Shown in pieces: positions 8,835 through 18,192 of a stretch of DNA of 58,226 nt; position 1 is the stretch's first letter; every line of letters begins with the position of its first letter. The position numbers and the translations under genes are program-made. This DNA comes from Actinobacteria bacterium UBA959. GTDB lineage: Bacteria; Actinomycetota; Actinomycetes; S36-B12; UBA5976. Where the stretch lies: contig DBCL01000012.1 in NCBI GenBank assembly GCA_002293025.1, positions 20,036-78,261 of the forward strand, in the 5' to 3' direction. The notes under the pieces were generated by a model. That model was not told the DNA's origin. It saw nothing but the letters and a program-made list of their open reading frames with translations, and searched no databases.

Positions 8835-10101
8835 TGGAGTCTCTCACATTCTCTACGGCTAACTTAGTCTGAGTTTTAGGTAGCGCTGCCGACATTGGTG
8901 GTATCGGGAATGAATTGGCAAGAACTTCAACCTCTAACTCATCAATCTCGGGTTCCTTCTTGCGCATCTCCACCACAATACTCAAAAGAAGTAATAGTGC
9001 GATTGGTGCTGCCAAGATAATCAAAGTTCTAGTATTTGTTAGTACTGACTCTTGAATTAAAGTACGAGCGACTGCAACCACCATGATCCAACCAAGTGAG
9101 ACAGGAATTAGTGTTTTCCACCCAAAGTTCATAAATTGGTCATAACGCAATCTTGGCAAAGTTCCACGTAGCCAGATAAATATAAATATGAAAGCTAACA
9201 GTTTGCCAAAGAACCAAATTAGTGGCATCCAGCCCTCATTTGCCCCCGGAATCCCGGAGAAAGGCCAAGGTGCTCGCCAACCACCTAGAAACAAAGTTGT
9301 TGCTAATGCTGAAACGGTTACCATATTCACGTACTCAGCCAAGAAAAATAGAGCAAACTTCAAAGATGAGTACTCCGTATGAAATCCACCTACTAATTCA
9401 CCTTCGGCTTCTGGTAAATCAAATGGAGCTCGATTTGTCTCACCCACCATTGATGTGGTGTAGATGACAAAAGAAGGTAAGAGCAGCACGGCATACCAAA
9501 GTTTTTCCTGTGCATTCACAATTTCAGATGTAGACATAGTTCCGGCATACAAGAACACTGCAACGAATGAGAGACCCATCGCAATTTCATAAGAAATCAT
9601 TTGAGCTGAGGATCTAAGCCCACCAAGTAATGAGTATGTAGATCCAGAGGCCCATCCTGCAAGCACCAGACCATAAATACCAACAGATGCAATCGCTAAT
9701 ACGTAAAGCACTGACACTGAGAAATCAGTGAGCTGGAGTGGAGTCCAAACACCAAAAATACTTACCATAGGACCAAATGGGATTACCGCTAATGCCATAA
9801 AGGCAGCAGTAACAGAAATTACAGGTGCTATCAAGAACACAAACCGAGCAGCATTCTTGGGAACCAAGTCCTCTTTCAAGGCTAGTTTAATTCCATCCAT
9901 CAAACTTTGTAATAACCCAAATGGGCCAACCCGGTTTGGCCCAACTCGAATCTGCATCTTTGCTACAACTCTGCGTTCTGCCCAAATAGAAAATAACGTC
10001 AGTAGTACTAACACCACAAAGACACCTAAGACCTTGATCACAATTAACCACCATGGATCAATGCCAAAGTCATCGAGTGTTGGGTTTCTCAAAAAAATCA
10101 T
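8827..10101 (-). CDS. nuoH: NADH-quinone oxidoreductase subunit H
   Basis: A 424-residue membrane subunit that forms the quinone-binding entry chamber with NuoB and NuoD. Signatures are MQIRVGPNRVGPFGLLQS, the acidic loop NRAPFDLPEAEGELVGGFHT and the motif RGTLPRLRYDQFM. The last 50 residues are a hydrophilic tail, as in other actinobacteria. ATG overlaps the nuoG stop (ATGA). Confidence 0.97.
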   Translation of the reverse strand: MIFLRNPTLDDFGIDPWWLIVIKVLGVFVVLVLLTLFSIWAERRVVAKMQIRVGPNRVGPFGLLQSLMDGIKLALKEDLVPKNAARFVFLIAPVISVTAAFMALAVIPFGPMVSIFGVWTPLQLTDFSVSVLYVLAIASVGIYGLVLAGWASGSTYSLLGGLRSSAQMISYEIAMGLSFVAVFLYAGTMSTSEIVNAQEKLWYAVLLLPSFVIYTTSMVGETNRAPFDLPEAEGELVGGFHTEYSSLKFALFFLAEYVNMVTVSALATTLFLGGWRAPWPFSGIPGANEGWMPLIWFFGKLLAFIFIFIWLRGTLPRLRYDQFMNFGWKTLIPVSLGWIMVVAVARTLIQESVLTNTRTLIILAAPIALLLLLSIVVEMRKKEPEIDELEVEVLANSFPIPPMSAALPKTQTKLAVENVRDSNG

Positions 10102-12473
10102 ATTGCGCCACCATCAGATACTGAGACTTCTGCACCGATATCAATTTGTAACTGCATAGCCACCGAACTGCCTTCACTATTTAATGGCAGCCAAATAGTT
10201 TCTGGGGCCACTTCAGAAATTTCCAGTGGCAAAGTTATTGCTCCTAATTTGGATCGAACAATTACTCTATTTCCGCTGATCAATCCGTTTGCTTGGGCAG
10301 TTTCTGAGCTGACTTTGGCAACAACTGCTCTTGCAGTTGCTGCAAGATGAGGTTCGCCAGCCTGCAAACTGCCGTTATCTAACAAATGATGCCAGCCAGC
10401 TAGAACCAAACCGGTTTTAGTAGTAGATGCAGCAACTAAATTCATCGTGCCTGGTTTTGATACTGCACCTAATGATGAATATGAACTTCTAAGCGAAGTC
10501 ACCTTGGCGTCATCTTTAAATGTGTGACCAAGCTCAATTGCGATTAAATGCAAAACTCGAGCATCAGTCAAAGCCAGAGACTCTTGCATGACCGCATCAA
10601 AAGTTCTAAGTCTGCCTTCCCAATCAACAAAAGTTCCTGCACGCTCGGTTATGGCTCCTACCGGCAGCACCACGTCCGCGAATTCGATTACTGAACTTGC
10701 TCGATTTTCGAGCGAGACTACGAATGTTTTGTTGAGTGCAGCTGCAAAAGCAGCATGGTTGGCAACATCATTTATGTCCACTCCAGCAGTAACAATTGCA
10801 TCAATTTCTCCTTGAACTGCACTGGAGATAATTTCTAATTGCGTTAGGCCCGGCTTTGTAGGTATGTGCTCGACAGAAACTCCCCATGCAGAAGCAACTA
10901 CCTCACGATCTCGTGGTTCAAAAACTTTGCGCCCTGCTGGAAGTAGGTTTGGAAGCAAGCCTGCGTCAACAGCTGCCCGCTCCCCGGCACGCCTTGGAAC
11001 CCAGCCAATCCGTGCCCCAACTTTCTCAGCAACGGCTACGGTTGCTGAGAAAGCACCATGACTGCTAGCTAATCTTTCTCCTACCAAAATTATGGAGTTT
11101 TGATCCTGCAAGTCTTTTATTAATTCACTAATTGCGGCACTTTCGTTGCCTGGCTTAGTTAAGCGTAGGTCAGCATTTAGTTTCTTGAACCCAAGGCTGT
11201 TAGCTGAATCAATTGCAATAACTTTCAAAGTTTTATTCCGAACTGCTTTGCGCAAGCGAAGCATGATAATTGGAGATTCTTCTTCAGGTTCAAAGCCGAT
11301 CACCACTACAACTTGTGCATCTTCTAGGTCTTGGTAAGTCACACCCAAACCTGTACCAGCTACATGATTAGTTAAGAAATCCTGTTCCTCAGAGCTAGCA
11401 GTTCTATTCCTGAAGTCAACATTATTGGTACCAAGTGCAACCCTGGCAAATCTTGAATATGCGTACGCATCTTCAAGCGTCAAACGACCACCAGCGAGAA
11501 CTGCTGCACGTTGATTTCTCAATCCTTCTGCTGCGTATCTAATTGCCTCTGGCCAAGACGCTGGTCGTAACTCACCATGCTCTCGCACTAACGGGGTAGT
11601 TATTCGATCTTGCATTAAGTGTCTAAAGGCAAACCTACCTTTGTCACAATTCCATTCTTCATTAACTTCAGAATCATCACCAGCTAGGCGCCTTAACACT
11701 TTCCCTCTTCGCGAATCTGTCCTAAGTGAGCAACCACTTGCACAGTGTTCACATACAGATTCACTGGAAACTAGATCAAATGGTCTCGCTCGAAAACGAT
11801 ATGCAGCACTAGTAAGCGCTCCTACTGGACAGATTTGAACAGTATTGCCAGAGTAGTAAGACTCAAATGGTTGATCATCTGCAACGCCAACCTGTTGCTT
11901 CGCGCCACGCTCTAATAACTCAAGTGAAGGATCGCCAGCAATTTCATCTGCAAATCTTGTGCAGCGAGCACACGAAACACAACGTTCTCGATCAAGTAGA
12001 ACTTGAGCATTAATATTTATAGCTTTTTGAAAATTGCGTTTAGTGCCTTCAAATCTAGAGTCTGCCCGACCATTGCTCATTGCTTGATTTTGTAATGGGC
12101 ACTCCCCACCTTTATCGCAAGTTGGGCAGTCAAGTGGATGATTAAGTAGCAGGAACTCCATCACACCTTCTTGTGCTGATGAGGCTACTTGAGAAGAGTT
12201 CTGTGTTTTAACCTGCATACCTTCAGTCAAGGTGATTGCACAAGATGGTTGTGGCTTTGGCATACCTTCAATCTCAACTAAACACATGCGACATGCGGCA
12301 ACAGGCGATAAGGCTGGATGATCACAGAAGCGAGGAATTTCAATTCCAAGCATTTCTGCTGCTCTAATTGCCAAAGTTCCTTTAGGAACTCTAACCGCAA
12401 TACCGTCAATAACTGCAGTGATTAGGTCGTTGTCATTGCTCTTTGGTTGATTTGAGTTTGCCAGAATTGTCAT
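10098..12473 (-). CDS. nuoG: NADH-quinone oxidoreductase subunit G
   Basis: A 791-residue peripheral-arm subunit. Reading from the N-terminus: a 2Fe-2S motif (CDHPALSPVAACRMC), the N5 ligand set with histidine (HPLDCPTCDKGGECPLQ), the N4-type motif (RCVSCARC with a distal ICPVGAL), and a further cluster motif CEHCASGC with WNCDKGRF corresponding to N7. The rest is a molybdopterin-oxidoreductase-like domain that no longer binds cofactor in known NuoG. ATGA overlap with nuoF. Confidence 0.96.
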   Translation of the reverse strand: MTILANSNQPKSNDNDLITAVIDGIAVRVPKGTLAIRAAEMLGIEIPRFCDHPALSPVAACRMCLVEIEGMPKPQPSCAITLTEGMQVKTQNSSQVASSAQEGVMEFLLLNHPLDCPTCDKGGECPLQNQAMSNGRADSRFEGTKRNFQKAININAQVLLDRERCVSCARCTRFADEIAGDPSLELLERGAKQQVGVADDQPFESYYSGNTVQICPVGALTSAAYRFRARPFDLVSSESVCEHCASGCSLRTDSRRGKVLRRLAGDDSEVNEEWNCDKGRFAFRHLMQDRITTPLVREHGELRPASWPEAIRYAAEGLRNQRAAVLAGGRLTLEDAYAYSRFARVALGTNNVDFRNRTASSEEQDFLTNHVAGTGLGVTYQDLEDAQVVVVIGFEPEEESPIIMLRLRKAVRNKTLKVIAIDSANSLGFKKLNADLRLTKPGNESAAISELIKDLQDQNSIILVGERLASSHGAFSATVAVAEKVGARIGWVPRRAGERAAVDAGLLPNLLPAGRKVFEPRDREVVASAWGVSVEHIPTKPGLTQLEIISSAVQGEIDAIVTAGVDINDVANHAAFAAALNKTFVVSLENRASSVIEFADVVLPVGAITERAGTFVDWEGRLRTFDAVMQESLALTDARVLHLIAIELGHTFKDDAKVTSLRSSYSSLGAVSKPGTMNLVAASTTKTGLVLAGWHHLLDNGSLQAGEPHLAATARAVVAKVSSETAQANGLISGNRVIVRSKLGAITLPLEISEVAPETIWLPLNSEGSSVAMQLQIDIGAEVSVSDGGAI

Positions 12474-13735
12474 GCTTGAGCTCCAGCCATCTTGATTACT
12501 TCTTCGAATTCCTCTTTAAAATACTTCAGTGCTGCTGGGAATGGAGTGGCCGCAGCATCACCAAGCGCACAGAAACTTCGTCCTGAAATCTGAGCAGAGA
12601 TATCAACCAACAAATCCATATCTGATAACTGTGCTTTACCTTTTTCCATCCTCTTAAGAATGTCGACCATCCAATAGGTGCCTTCACGACAAGGCGTGCA
12701 CTTTCCGCAAGACTCATGCTTATAGAACTCAATCCACCTAATTACAGCTTTAACCACACTAGTTGAAGTGTCGAACACCATAGGAGTTCCAGTTCCTAGC
12801 ATTGTGCCAGCCGCAGCCATATCTTCATAAGTCAGTGGAATATCTAAATGATCAGCAGTGAGCATTGGTACCGATGAACCGCCAGGAATCCAAAACTTAA
12901 GAGGTAGGTCTGATTTCATGCCGCCTGCGTAAGTGATTAACTCCCGCATAGTTATTCCTAGCGGAGCCTCATAGATTCCAGGACGCTTTACGTGACCAGA
13001 TACAGCAAATAATTTTATTCCTGGTGACTTTTCAGTTCCATAGCTCTTGTACCAATCAGCTCCATTGTTGATAATGGCAGGAACAGAAGCAATCGTCTCT
13101 GCATTGTTAATAACAGTTGGAGATGCATACAAACCAGCTACAGCCGGGAATGGCGGTTTAAGTCTTGGTTGCCCTCTTCTGCCTTCCAAAGAATCCAACA
13201 AGGCAGTCTCTTCACCGCAGATATATGCGCCAGCGCCTGAATGCACAACTACATCAAGATCAAATCCTGAACCTTGAATATTTTTGCCCAGTAATCCTGC
13301 TTGGTAAGCAGCAGCTACGGCAGCGCGCACTCGACGAATTGGATGTGGTGTTTCACCACGAATATAAATAAATGCATGATTCGCTCTGATCGCAAATGAA
13401 GAGATGATCACACCTTCGACAAGTGAGTGTGGGTTTGCAATCATTAACGGAATGTCCTTGCATGCGCCTGGCTCTGACTCATCGGCATTAACTACTAAAT
13501 AATGTGGCTTTCCATCATTTTGTGGAACAAATCCCCATTTCATGCCAGTTGGAAAACCAGCACCACCACGGCCACGCAAGCCTGAATCTTTAACAATTTG
13601 GATCACACCATCTGCGCCAGCAGTAAATGCTTTCTTTAATGCAGAGTAACCGCCATGTCTTTGATACCCAGTTAGCGTGTGGCTATCTGCATCATCCCAG
13701 TGCAAAGTTAAATTTGGAACTAATGGTGTAGTCAT
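12470..13735 (-). CDS. nuoF: NADH-quinone oxidoreductase subunit F
   Basis: The NADH-oxidising FMN subunit of complex I, 421 residues. The glycine-rich FMN/NADH motif GLRGRGGAGFPTG is near residues 55-65 and the N3 cluster ligands are in ESCGKCTPCREGT plus a distal cysteine in FCALGDAA. A GTG at 13738 overlaps the nuoE stop, but the ATG one codon further in (13735) is better placed behind AAAGGTGG (6 nt), so I use it. Its acceptor partner is NuoE. Confidence 0.96.
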   Translation of the reverse strand: MTTPLVPNLTLHWDDADSHTLTGYQRHGGYSALKKAFTAGADGVIQIVKDSGLRGRGGAGFPTGMKWGFVPQNDGKPHYLVVNADESEPGACKDIPLMIANPHSLVEGVIISSFAIRANHAFIYIRGETPHPIRRVRAAVAAAYQAGLLGKNIQGSGFDLDVVVHSGAGAYICGEETALLDSLEGRRGQPRLKPPFPAVAGLYASPTVINNAETIASVPAIINNGADWYKSYGTEKSPGIKLFAVSGHVKRPGIYEAPLGITMRELITYAGGMKSDLPLKFWIPGGSSVPMLTADHLDIPLTYEDMAAAGTMLGTGTPMVFDTSTSVVKAVIRWIEFYKHESCGKCTPCREGTYWMVDILKRMEKGKAQLSDMDLLVDISAQISGRSFCALGDAAATPFPAALKYFKEEFEEVIKMAGAQA

Positions 13736-14367
13736 CACTTGCCACCTTTAGTTGAATTCTTAAATTCATTCAATCCCGCAAGCATTGATGCATCAATGCT
13801 TGGCTCATCTACTAATCCATCATCGAAGCCCGCAATGGTGCGTTGAACATCTTTGAAAGTTCTAACCTTTGCGCCACGTGTGGCTTGCAGATCCTTGCCA
13901 GCCCGAAGATCACTAACTACCTGGGCAGCTTTTTGTTCAGTCATATCATCCATAAATTCCCAATTAACAGTCATGACTGGAGCATGAGTGCAAGCCGCCT
14001 GACACTCAATCCGCTCTAAGGTGAACATTGAATCTGCGGTGGTTTCGTCATGCCCAGCATCTAATTCTTTACTCAAAGTTCTCCAAATATTGTCTCCACC
14101 TAATAGCGCACACATCGAGTTAGTGCAGACACCAATATGGTGCTTACCTACAGGGTAGCGCTTAAACATTGTGTAAAAAGAAGCTACAGCAGAAACTTCT
14201 GCTGTTGATAATCCAACTTCTACAGCACAAACTTCAATGCCTTCCTGCGATACATACCCTTCAACTGACTGGACAAGATGCAACATAGGTAGCAAAGCTG
14301 AACGAGATTGAGGATATCTCGACATGAGTTCTCTTAATTCTATTTTTGTTTGCTCAGAGATTGTCAT
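13735..14367 (-). CDS. nuoE: NADH-quinone oxidoreductase subunit E
   Basis: A 210-residue thioredoxin-fold subunit binding the 2Fe-2S cluster N1a beside NuoF. The four ligands lie in CTNSMC (CX4C) and CQAAC (CX3C). The C-terminal 50 residues extend beyond the core domain. It overlaps nuoD by one base. Confidence 0.96.
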   Translation of the reverse strand: MTISEQTKIELRELMSRYPQSRSALLPMLHLVQSVEGYVSQEGIEVCAVEVGLSTAEVSAVASFYTMFKRYPVGKHHIGVCTNSMCALLGGDNIWRTLSKELDAGHDETTADSMFTLERIECQAACTHAPVMTVNWEFMDDMTEQKAAQVVSDLRAGKDLQATRGAKVRTFKDVQRTIAGFDDGLVDEPSIDASMLAGLNEFKNSTKGGK

Positions 14368-15707
14368 CAGCGATCAACACCACCCATTACTGGATCAATG
14401 CTGGCAACAGCCGCAACTACATCCGCAATCTGGCCGCCCTCAGAAATTGCTGGGATTGCTTGTAAGTTTGTAAACGATGGATCTCGGAAATGAACTCGAT
14501 AAGGTCTTGTGCCGCCATCGCTAACAATGTGCACCCCAAGCTCTCCACGAGGAGACTCAATTGCTTGATATACCTGACCTGCTGGAACCTCAAATCCTTC
14601 AGTAACTAACTTGAAGTGATGAATCAAAGATTCCATTGAAGTACCCATAATTTGCTTGATGTGCTCGAGTGAATTACCCATGCCATCACCACCAACTGCT
14701 AATTGAGCAGGCCAAGCGATCTTCTTGTCTGCCACCATTACCGGTCCAGGCTTAAGGCGATCAAGTGCTTGCTCCACAATTCTGAGAGACTGCTCCATCT
14801 CGGCCAATCTAATTAAGAATCGACCATAGGTGTCTGCTGTATCAACTGTTGGTACTTCAAAATCATATGTTTCATACCCACAATAAGGATTTGTCTTCCT
14901 TAGATCCCATCCAAAACCAGTTGATCTCAATGTTGGGCCAGTAATTCCAAGCGCTAGACACCCAGTTAGATCTAAAGCCCCAACATCTTTAGTGCGAGCC
15001 ATCCAGATGCTGTTACCAACTAATAAATTGTGTGTGTCTTTGAATCCTTTTCGAATTCTCGGAATTGCTTCCCTTATTTTCTCAATAGCATCTTCTGGTA
15101 AGTCTTGAGCTAAACCTCCGGGGCGGATATAAGCATGATTCATTCTTAATCCAGTAATGGATTCATACAAATCTAAAACTATTTCACGTTCACGGAAGGC
15201 AAAAAACATAGCTGTCAATGCACCAAGTTCTAGTCCACCTGTCCCAAGGGCCACTAGATGTGAAGAGATGCGATTCAATTCCATCAACATCACGCGAATT
15301 GTGGTTGCTCGCTCCGGAATTTGATCAGTTATGCCGAGTAATTTCTCTACAGCCAAACAATAGGCAGTTTCGTTATAGAAGGAAGCCAAGTAATCCATTC
15401 GAGTTACAAAAGTAACCCCTTGAGTCCATGTTCGATACTCCATGTTTTTTTCAATACCGGTATGTAAATATCCAATAACGGCTCTGGCTTCCGTAATTGT
15501 TTCACCCTCAAGCTCCAAGATGATTCGAAGAACGCCGTGCGTGGATGGGTGCTGAGGTCCCATATTCACAACTATTCGTTCACTCTCACCTGGTGCTGCA
15601 CCCTTTACTTGATCCCAGTCACCACCAGACAATGTGTAAACACGGCCCTCAGTGGTGTTAGTGCCTTCACTGGCAACAGATTCAAAAGTTATATTGTCGG
15701 TACTCAT
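14367..15707 (-). CDS. nuoD: NADH-quinone oxidoreductase subunit D
   Basis: A 446-residue subunit related to the large subunit of NiFe hydrogenases that lines the quinone site. The N-terminal quinone-site loop NMGPQHPSTHGVLR and the segment GYLHTGIEKNMEYRTW are intact, and the C-terminus has the usual DPVMGGVDR. It overlaps nuoC by 4 bases. Confidence 0.97.
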   Translation of the reverse strand: MSTDNITFESVASEGTNTTEGRVYTLSGGDWDQVKGAAPGESERIVVNMGPQHPSTHGVLRIILELEGETITEARAVIGYLHTGIEKNMEYRTWTQGVTFVTRMDYLASFYNETAYCLAVEKLLGITDQIPERATTIRVMLMELNRISSHLVALGTGGLELGALTAMFFAFREREIVLDLYESITGLRMNHAYIRPGGLAQDLPEDAIEKIREAIPRIRKGFKDTHNLLVGNSIWMARTKDVGALDLTGCLALGITGPTLRSTGFGWDLRKTNPYCGYETYDFEVPTVDTADTYGRFLIRLAEMEQSLRIVEQALDRLKPGPVMVADKKIAWPAQLAVGGDGMGNSLEHIKQIMGTSMESLIHHFKLVTEGFEVPAGQVYQAIESPRGELGVHIVSDGGTRPYRVHFRDPSFTNLQAIPAISEGGQIADVVAAVASIDPVMGGVDR

Positions 15708-16411
15708 CGGCTATACATTCTTCTTTGATCTGGTGCTGGGATGGTTGCACCTTTGTATTCAACTGGGACGCCACCTAATGGATAATCTTTTCGCTGCGGA
15801 TGCCCTACCCAGTCGTCTGGCATTTCAATTCTGGTTAACCCTGGGTGTCCATCAAAAATAATCCCAAAGAAATCATAAGTTTCGCGCTCATGCCAATTAT
15901 TTGTTGGGTAAGTATCTACTGTTGAAGGAATGTGCGGATCAGAGTCTGGTGCAGTTACCTCAACACGGATTTGTCTATTGTGAGTCATCGATCTGATGTG
16001 ATAAACAGCATGTAATTCACTATCAACTTGATTTGGATAGTGCACACCGTTAACACCCATACTCATTTCAAAACGAAGTGCTGGTTCGTCTCGCAGAGTT
16101 CGCATCACTTTAGATAAATGTTCTCGTTGAATAAAAATAGTTAACTCATCAAATGCAACAACTAGTCTTTCTATTGCTGCATCAGGGTTAATCTCTTGTT
16201 TTTGTAGTGCAATCTCTAGTGAGGCGACAACATCTTCAAACCAACCAGAAAGTGGTCGCATTGCTGCAGCTGGTAACTCAATCCTTCTTACTAGCCCGCC
16301 AAATCCTGAAGTGTCTCCTGTGCCTCTAACCCCAAATGATCCTGCACGAACATCTACTAGCGGGATCTCTTTGCCGCCACTGGGAACACTTAGATTCATC
16401 TGGTCACTCAT
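15704..16411 (-). CDS. nuoC: NADH-quinone oxidoreductase subunit C
   Basis: A 235-residue structural subunit of the peripheral arm. The diagnostic stretch WHERETYDFFGIIFDGHP is followed by RKDYPLGGVPVEYKG. The first 40 residues are less conserved, as in actinobacterial homologues. ATGA overlap with nuoB. Confidence 0.96.
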   Translation of the reverse strand: MSDQMNLSVPSGGKEIPLVDVRAGSFGVRGTGDTSGFGGLVRRIELPAAAMRPLSGWFEDVVASLEIALQKQEINPDAAIERLVVAFDELTIFIQREHLSKVMRTLRDEPALRFEMSMGVNGVHYPNQVDSELHAVYHIRSMTHNRQIRVEVTAPDSDPHIPSTVDTYPTNNWHERETYDFFGIIFDGHPGLTRIEMPDDWVGHPQRKDYPLGGVPVEYKGATIPAPDQRRMYSR

Positions 16412-16962
16412 TTAAGTGCACCACGCATCTCAATCAGCGGGGTTGTCGCCAAGGCAACTACTTCTTGCTGGGCAATCTCAGCTACGCGATGTGCTCCAAG
16501 TTTGGTGTTTTGGATTTGATCATGAAGTTTCAAAATTGCGTCTAACAGCATTTCTGGGCGCGGTGGACAACCCGGTAAGTAAATATCTACTGGCACAACA
16601 TGATCAACGCCTTGCACAATTGCATAGTTATTGAACATACCTCCACTGGATGCGCATACTCCCATAGCAATTACCCACTTTGGACCTGGCATCTGATCAT
16701 AAATTTGCCGCAACACTGGAGCCATCTTTTGACTTACTCGACCAGCAACAATCATTAGATCTGCTTGCCGTGGGGACGCGCGGAAGGTTTCCATACCAAA
16801 TCTGGCAATATCAAATTTTCCTGCACCGACTGCCATCATCTCAATAGCACAACAAGCTAATCCAAAAGTTGCAGGCCAAAGTGAGTTGCGTCTGGCATAA
16901 CCAACTATTTGTTCAACGCTGGTTAGCAATACACCTGCGGGTAACTTTTCTTCAATACCCAT
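16408..16962 (-). CDS. nuoB: NADH-quinone oxidoreductase subunit B
   Basis: A 184-residue subunit that carries cluster N2, the last iron-sulfur centre before quinone. The tandem cysteines of N2 are in GLACCAIEMMA, with the other ligands in MGVCASSGGMF and GCPPRPE. It abuts nuoA (stop and start adjacent). Confidence 0.97.
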   Translation of the reverse strand: MGIEEKLPAGVLLTSVEQIVGYARRNSLWPATFGLACCAIEMMAVGAGKFDIARFGMETFRASPRQADLMIVAGRVSQKMAPVLRQIYDQMPGPKWVIAMGVCASSGGMFNNYAIVQGVDHVVPVDIYLPGCPPRPEMLLDAILKLHDQIQNTKLGAHRVAEIAQQEVVALATTPLIEMRGALK

Positions 16963-17322
16963 TTAGTCCCATTCCAATCCGCCACGGCGCCAAACATATG
17001 CATAAGCAACTAAAACCGTTATTAGAAATAGCCCCATCTCAACCACACCAAACAATCCAAGGGCATCGTAGTTAACTGCCCATGGGTATAAGAAAACCAT
17101 TTCGATATCAAAAATAATAAAAAGCATCGCGGTCAAGTAATACCTGACTGGGAATTTACCGCCACCCATTGGTTGAGGTGTGGCTTCAATTCCACATTCA
17201 TAAGCATCAAGTCGTGCACGGTTGTATCGCTTTGGACCAGTGACACTTGAGATCACGACTGAGAACGCGCCGAACCCGAATGCGAGAAGTCCTAGACCGA
17301 CTATCGGCCAGGCTAAATCCAC
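16963..17322 (-). CDS. nuoA: NADH-quinone oxidoreductase subunit A
   Basis: A 119-residue three-helix membrane subunit, first gene of the operon. The conserved YECGIE segment and FIIFDIEMVFLYPW are present. The open frame could begin 32 codons earlier (ATG 17418), but those residues are not NuoA-like. A GTG at 17322 lies 5 nt after CGAGGGGG, a strong ribosome-binding site, and gives the usual NuoA length, so I take 17322. Confidence 0.93.
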   Translation of the reverse strand: MDLAWPIVGLGLLAFGFGAFSVVISSVTGPKRYNRARLDAYECGIEATPQPMGGGKFPVRYYLTAMLFIIFDIEMVFLYPWAVNYDALGLFGVVEMGLFLITVLVAYAYVWRRGGLEWD

Positions 17323-17402
17323 AAATCCCCCTCGAAGAATGCAACAGCAGTTTTCTAGTAGTAATCCTAGAGGGGTCGATGAATCCTGTTGGGCCCGAAT
17401 AA

Positions 17403-17420
17403 ATGTGTTCGAGGCCACAT
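17403..17420. promoter_or_regulatory. Candidate Rex operator upstream of nuoA
   Basis: The sequence ATGTG-N8-CACAT lies in the 107-nt gap between menG and nuoA. The TGTG-N8-CACA core has the same half-sites and spacing as the Rex site described in Streptomyces (TGTGAACGCGTTCACA), where the nuo operon is a Rex target, and a rex gene is present at 30964-31647. The inner bases are not symmetric, so affinity may be low. The site is about 80 nt upstream of the nuoA start. Confidence 0.4.
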
Positions 17421-17429
17421 CAAAATCAA

Positions 17430-18128
17430 TTAAATCTTGGTGCCCCTATGGATGGCCACAATGCCACCGGTTAGGGATCTCCAAGCTACCTTTCCCCAGC
17501 CACAACGCTGAAGCCAGGAGGCCAGAGCAGGCTGATTCGGCCAGTCCAAGATGGAATCTGCGAGGTATTTGTAAGCCACTGCATTACTAGAGAAACGACT
17601 GGCAACCATGGGAACCGCTCTGATCAGGTATTTCTGGTAGAGCCTCCGGAAAAGAGCGTTCTCAGGGGTCGAGAACTCACAAATGACCAATTTTCCACCT
17701 GGCTTGGTAACGCGCAGCATCTCAGCCAAGGCTAGATCTGGGTTCTGCACATTACGTATACCAAACGAGATCGTCACTGCATCAAAACTGGAATCTTGAA
17801 ATGGCAGCGCAGTTGCATCCCCGGCTACAAACTGAATTTCTGGATAACGCCTGCGCCCCTCTTGCAACATACCTAATGAAAGGTCGCAGGCAATAGTCTT
17901 TGCTCCAGCAGCCTCAATTGCGGCCGCTGAAGTTCCAGTGCCAGCAGCTAGATCTAAAACTAATTGTCCAGGTTCGGGGCTCAAAGCCCGAACTGTTTCT
18001 TTACGCCAATAACGAGTTTGTCCAAAAGAAAGTAGATCGTTCATTAAGTCATAGCGGCTAGCCACGGTGTCGAACATGGCTTGAACTTGCTGGGGCACCT
18101 TATTTAAGTCGGCTCGAACATTTTCCAT
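17430..18128 (-). CDS. menG: Demethylmenaquinone methyltransferase
   Basis: A 232-residue SAM-dependent methyltransferase of the UbiE/MenG family that performs the last step of menaquinone synthesis. The motif I sequence LVLDLAAGTGTSA, the YDLMNDLLSFGQTRYWR segment and ISFGIRNVQNPDLALAEMLR are characteristic. The frame is open for 22 more codons upstream, but those residues overlap the divergent menF start and are not MenG-like; ATG 18128 matches the usual N-terminus. No ribosome-binding site is evident. Confidence 0.93.
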   Translation of the reverse strand: MENVRADLNKVPQQVQAMFDTVASRYDLMNDLLSFGQTRYWRKETVRALSPEPGQLVLDLAAGTGTSAAAIEAAGAKTIACDLSLGMLQEGRRRYPEIQFVAGDATALPFQDSSFDAVTISFGIRNVQNPDLALAEMLRVTKPGGKLVICEFSTPENALFRRLYQKYLIRAVPMVASRFSSNAVAYKYLADSILDWPNQPALASWLQRCGWGKVAWRSLTGGIVAIHRGTKI

Positions 18129-18142
18129 ATGCCTATTCTGCT

Positions 18143-18164
18143 GCACAACTGCGAATGTGCGCAC
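18143..18164. repeat. Overlapping small palindromes between menG and menF
   Basis: GCACA-N8-TGTGC (18143-18160) overlaps the perfect palindrome GTGCGCAC (18157-18164) in the 64-nt space between the divergent menG and menF starts. It could be an operator for both genes, but short palindromes arise by chance and nothing identifies a binding protein. Confidence 0.25.
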
Positions 18165-18179
18165 GGGAAGGTCAGGTAA

Positions 18180-18185
18180 TAGGCT
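18180..18185 (+). promoter_or_regulatory. Candidate -10 box for leaderless menF
   Basis: TAGGCT is followed by 7 nt and ATG at 18193, with no Shine-Dalgarno sequence in between or just upstream. This is the spacing expected for a transcript starting at the ATG. Confidence 0.55.
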
Positions 18186-18192
18186 CAAGCAC

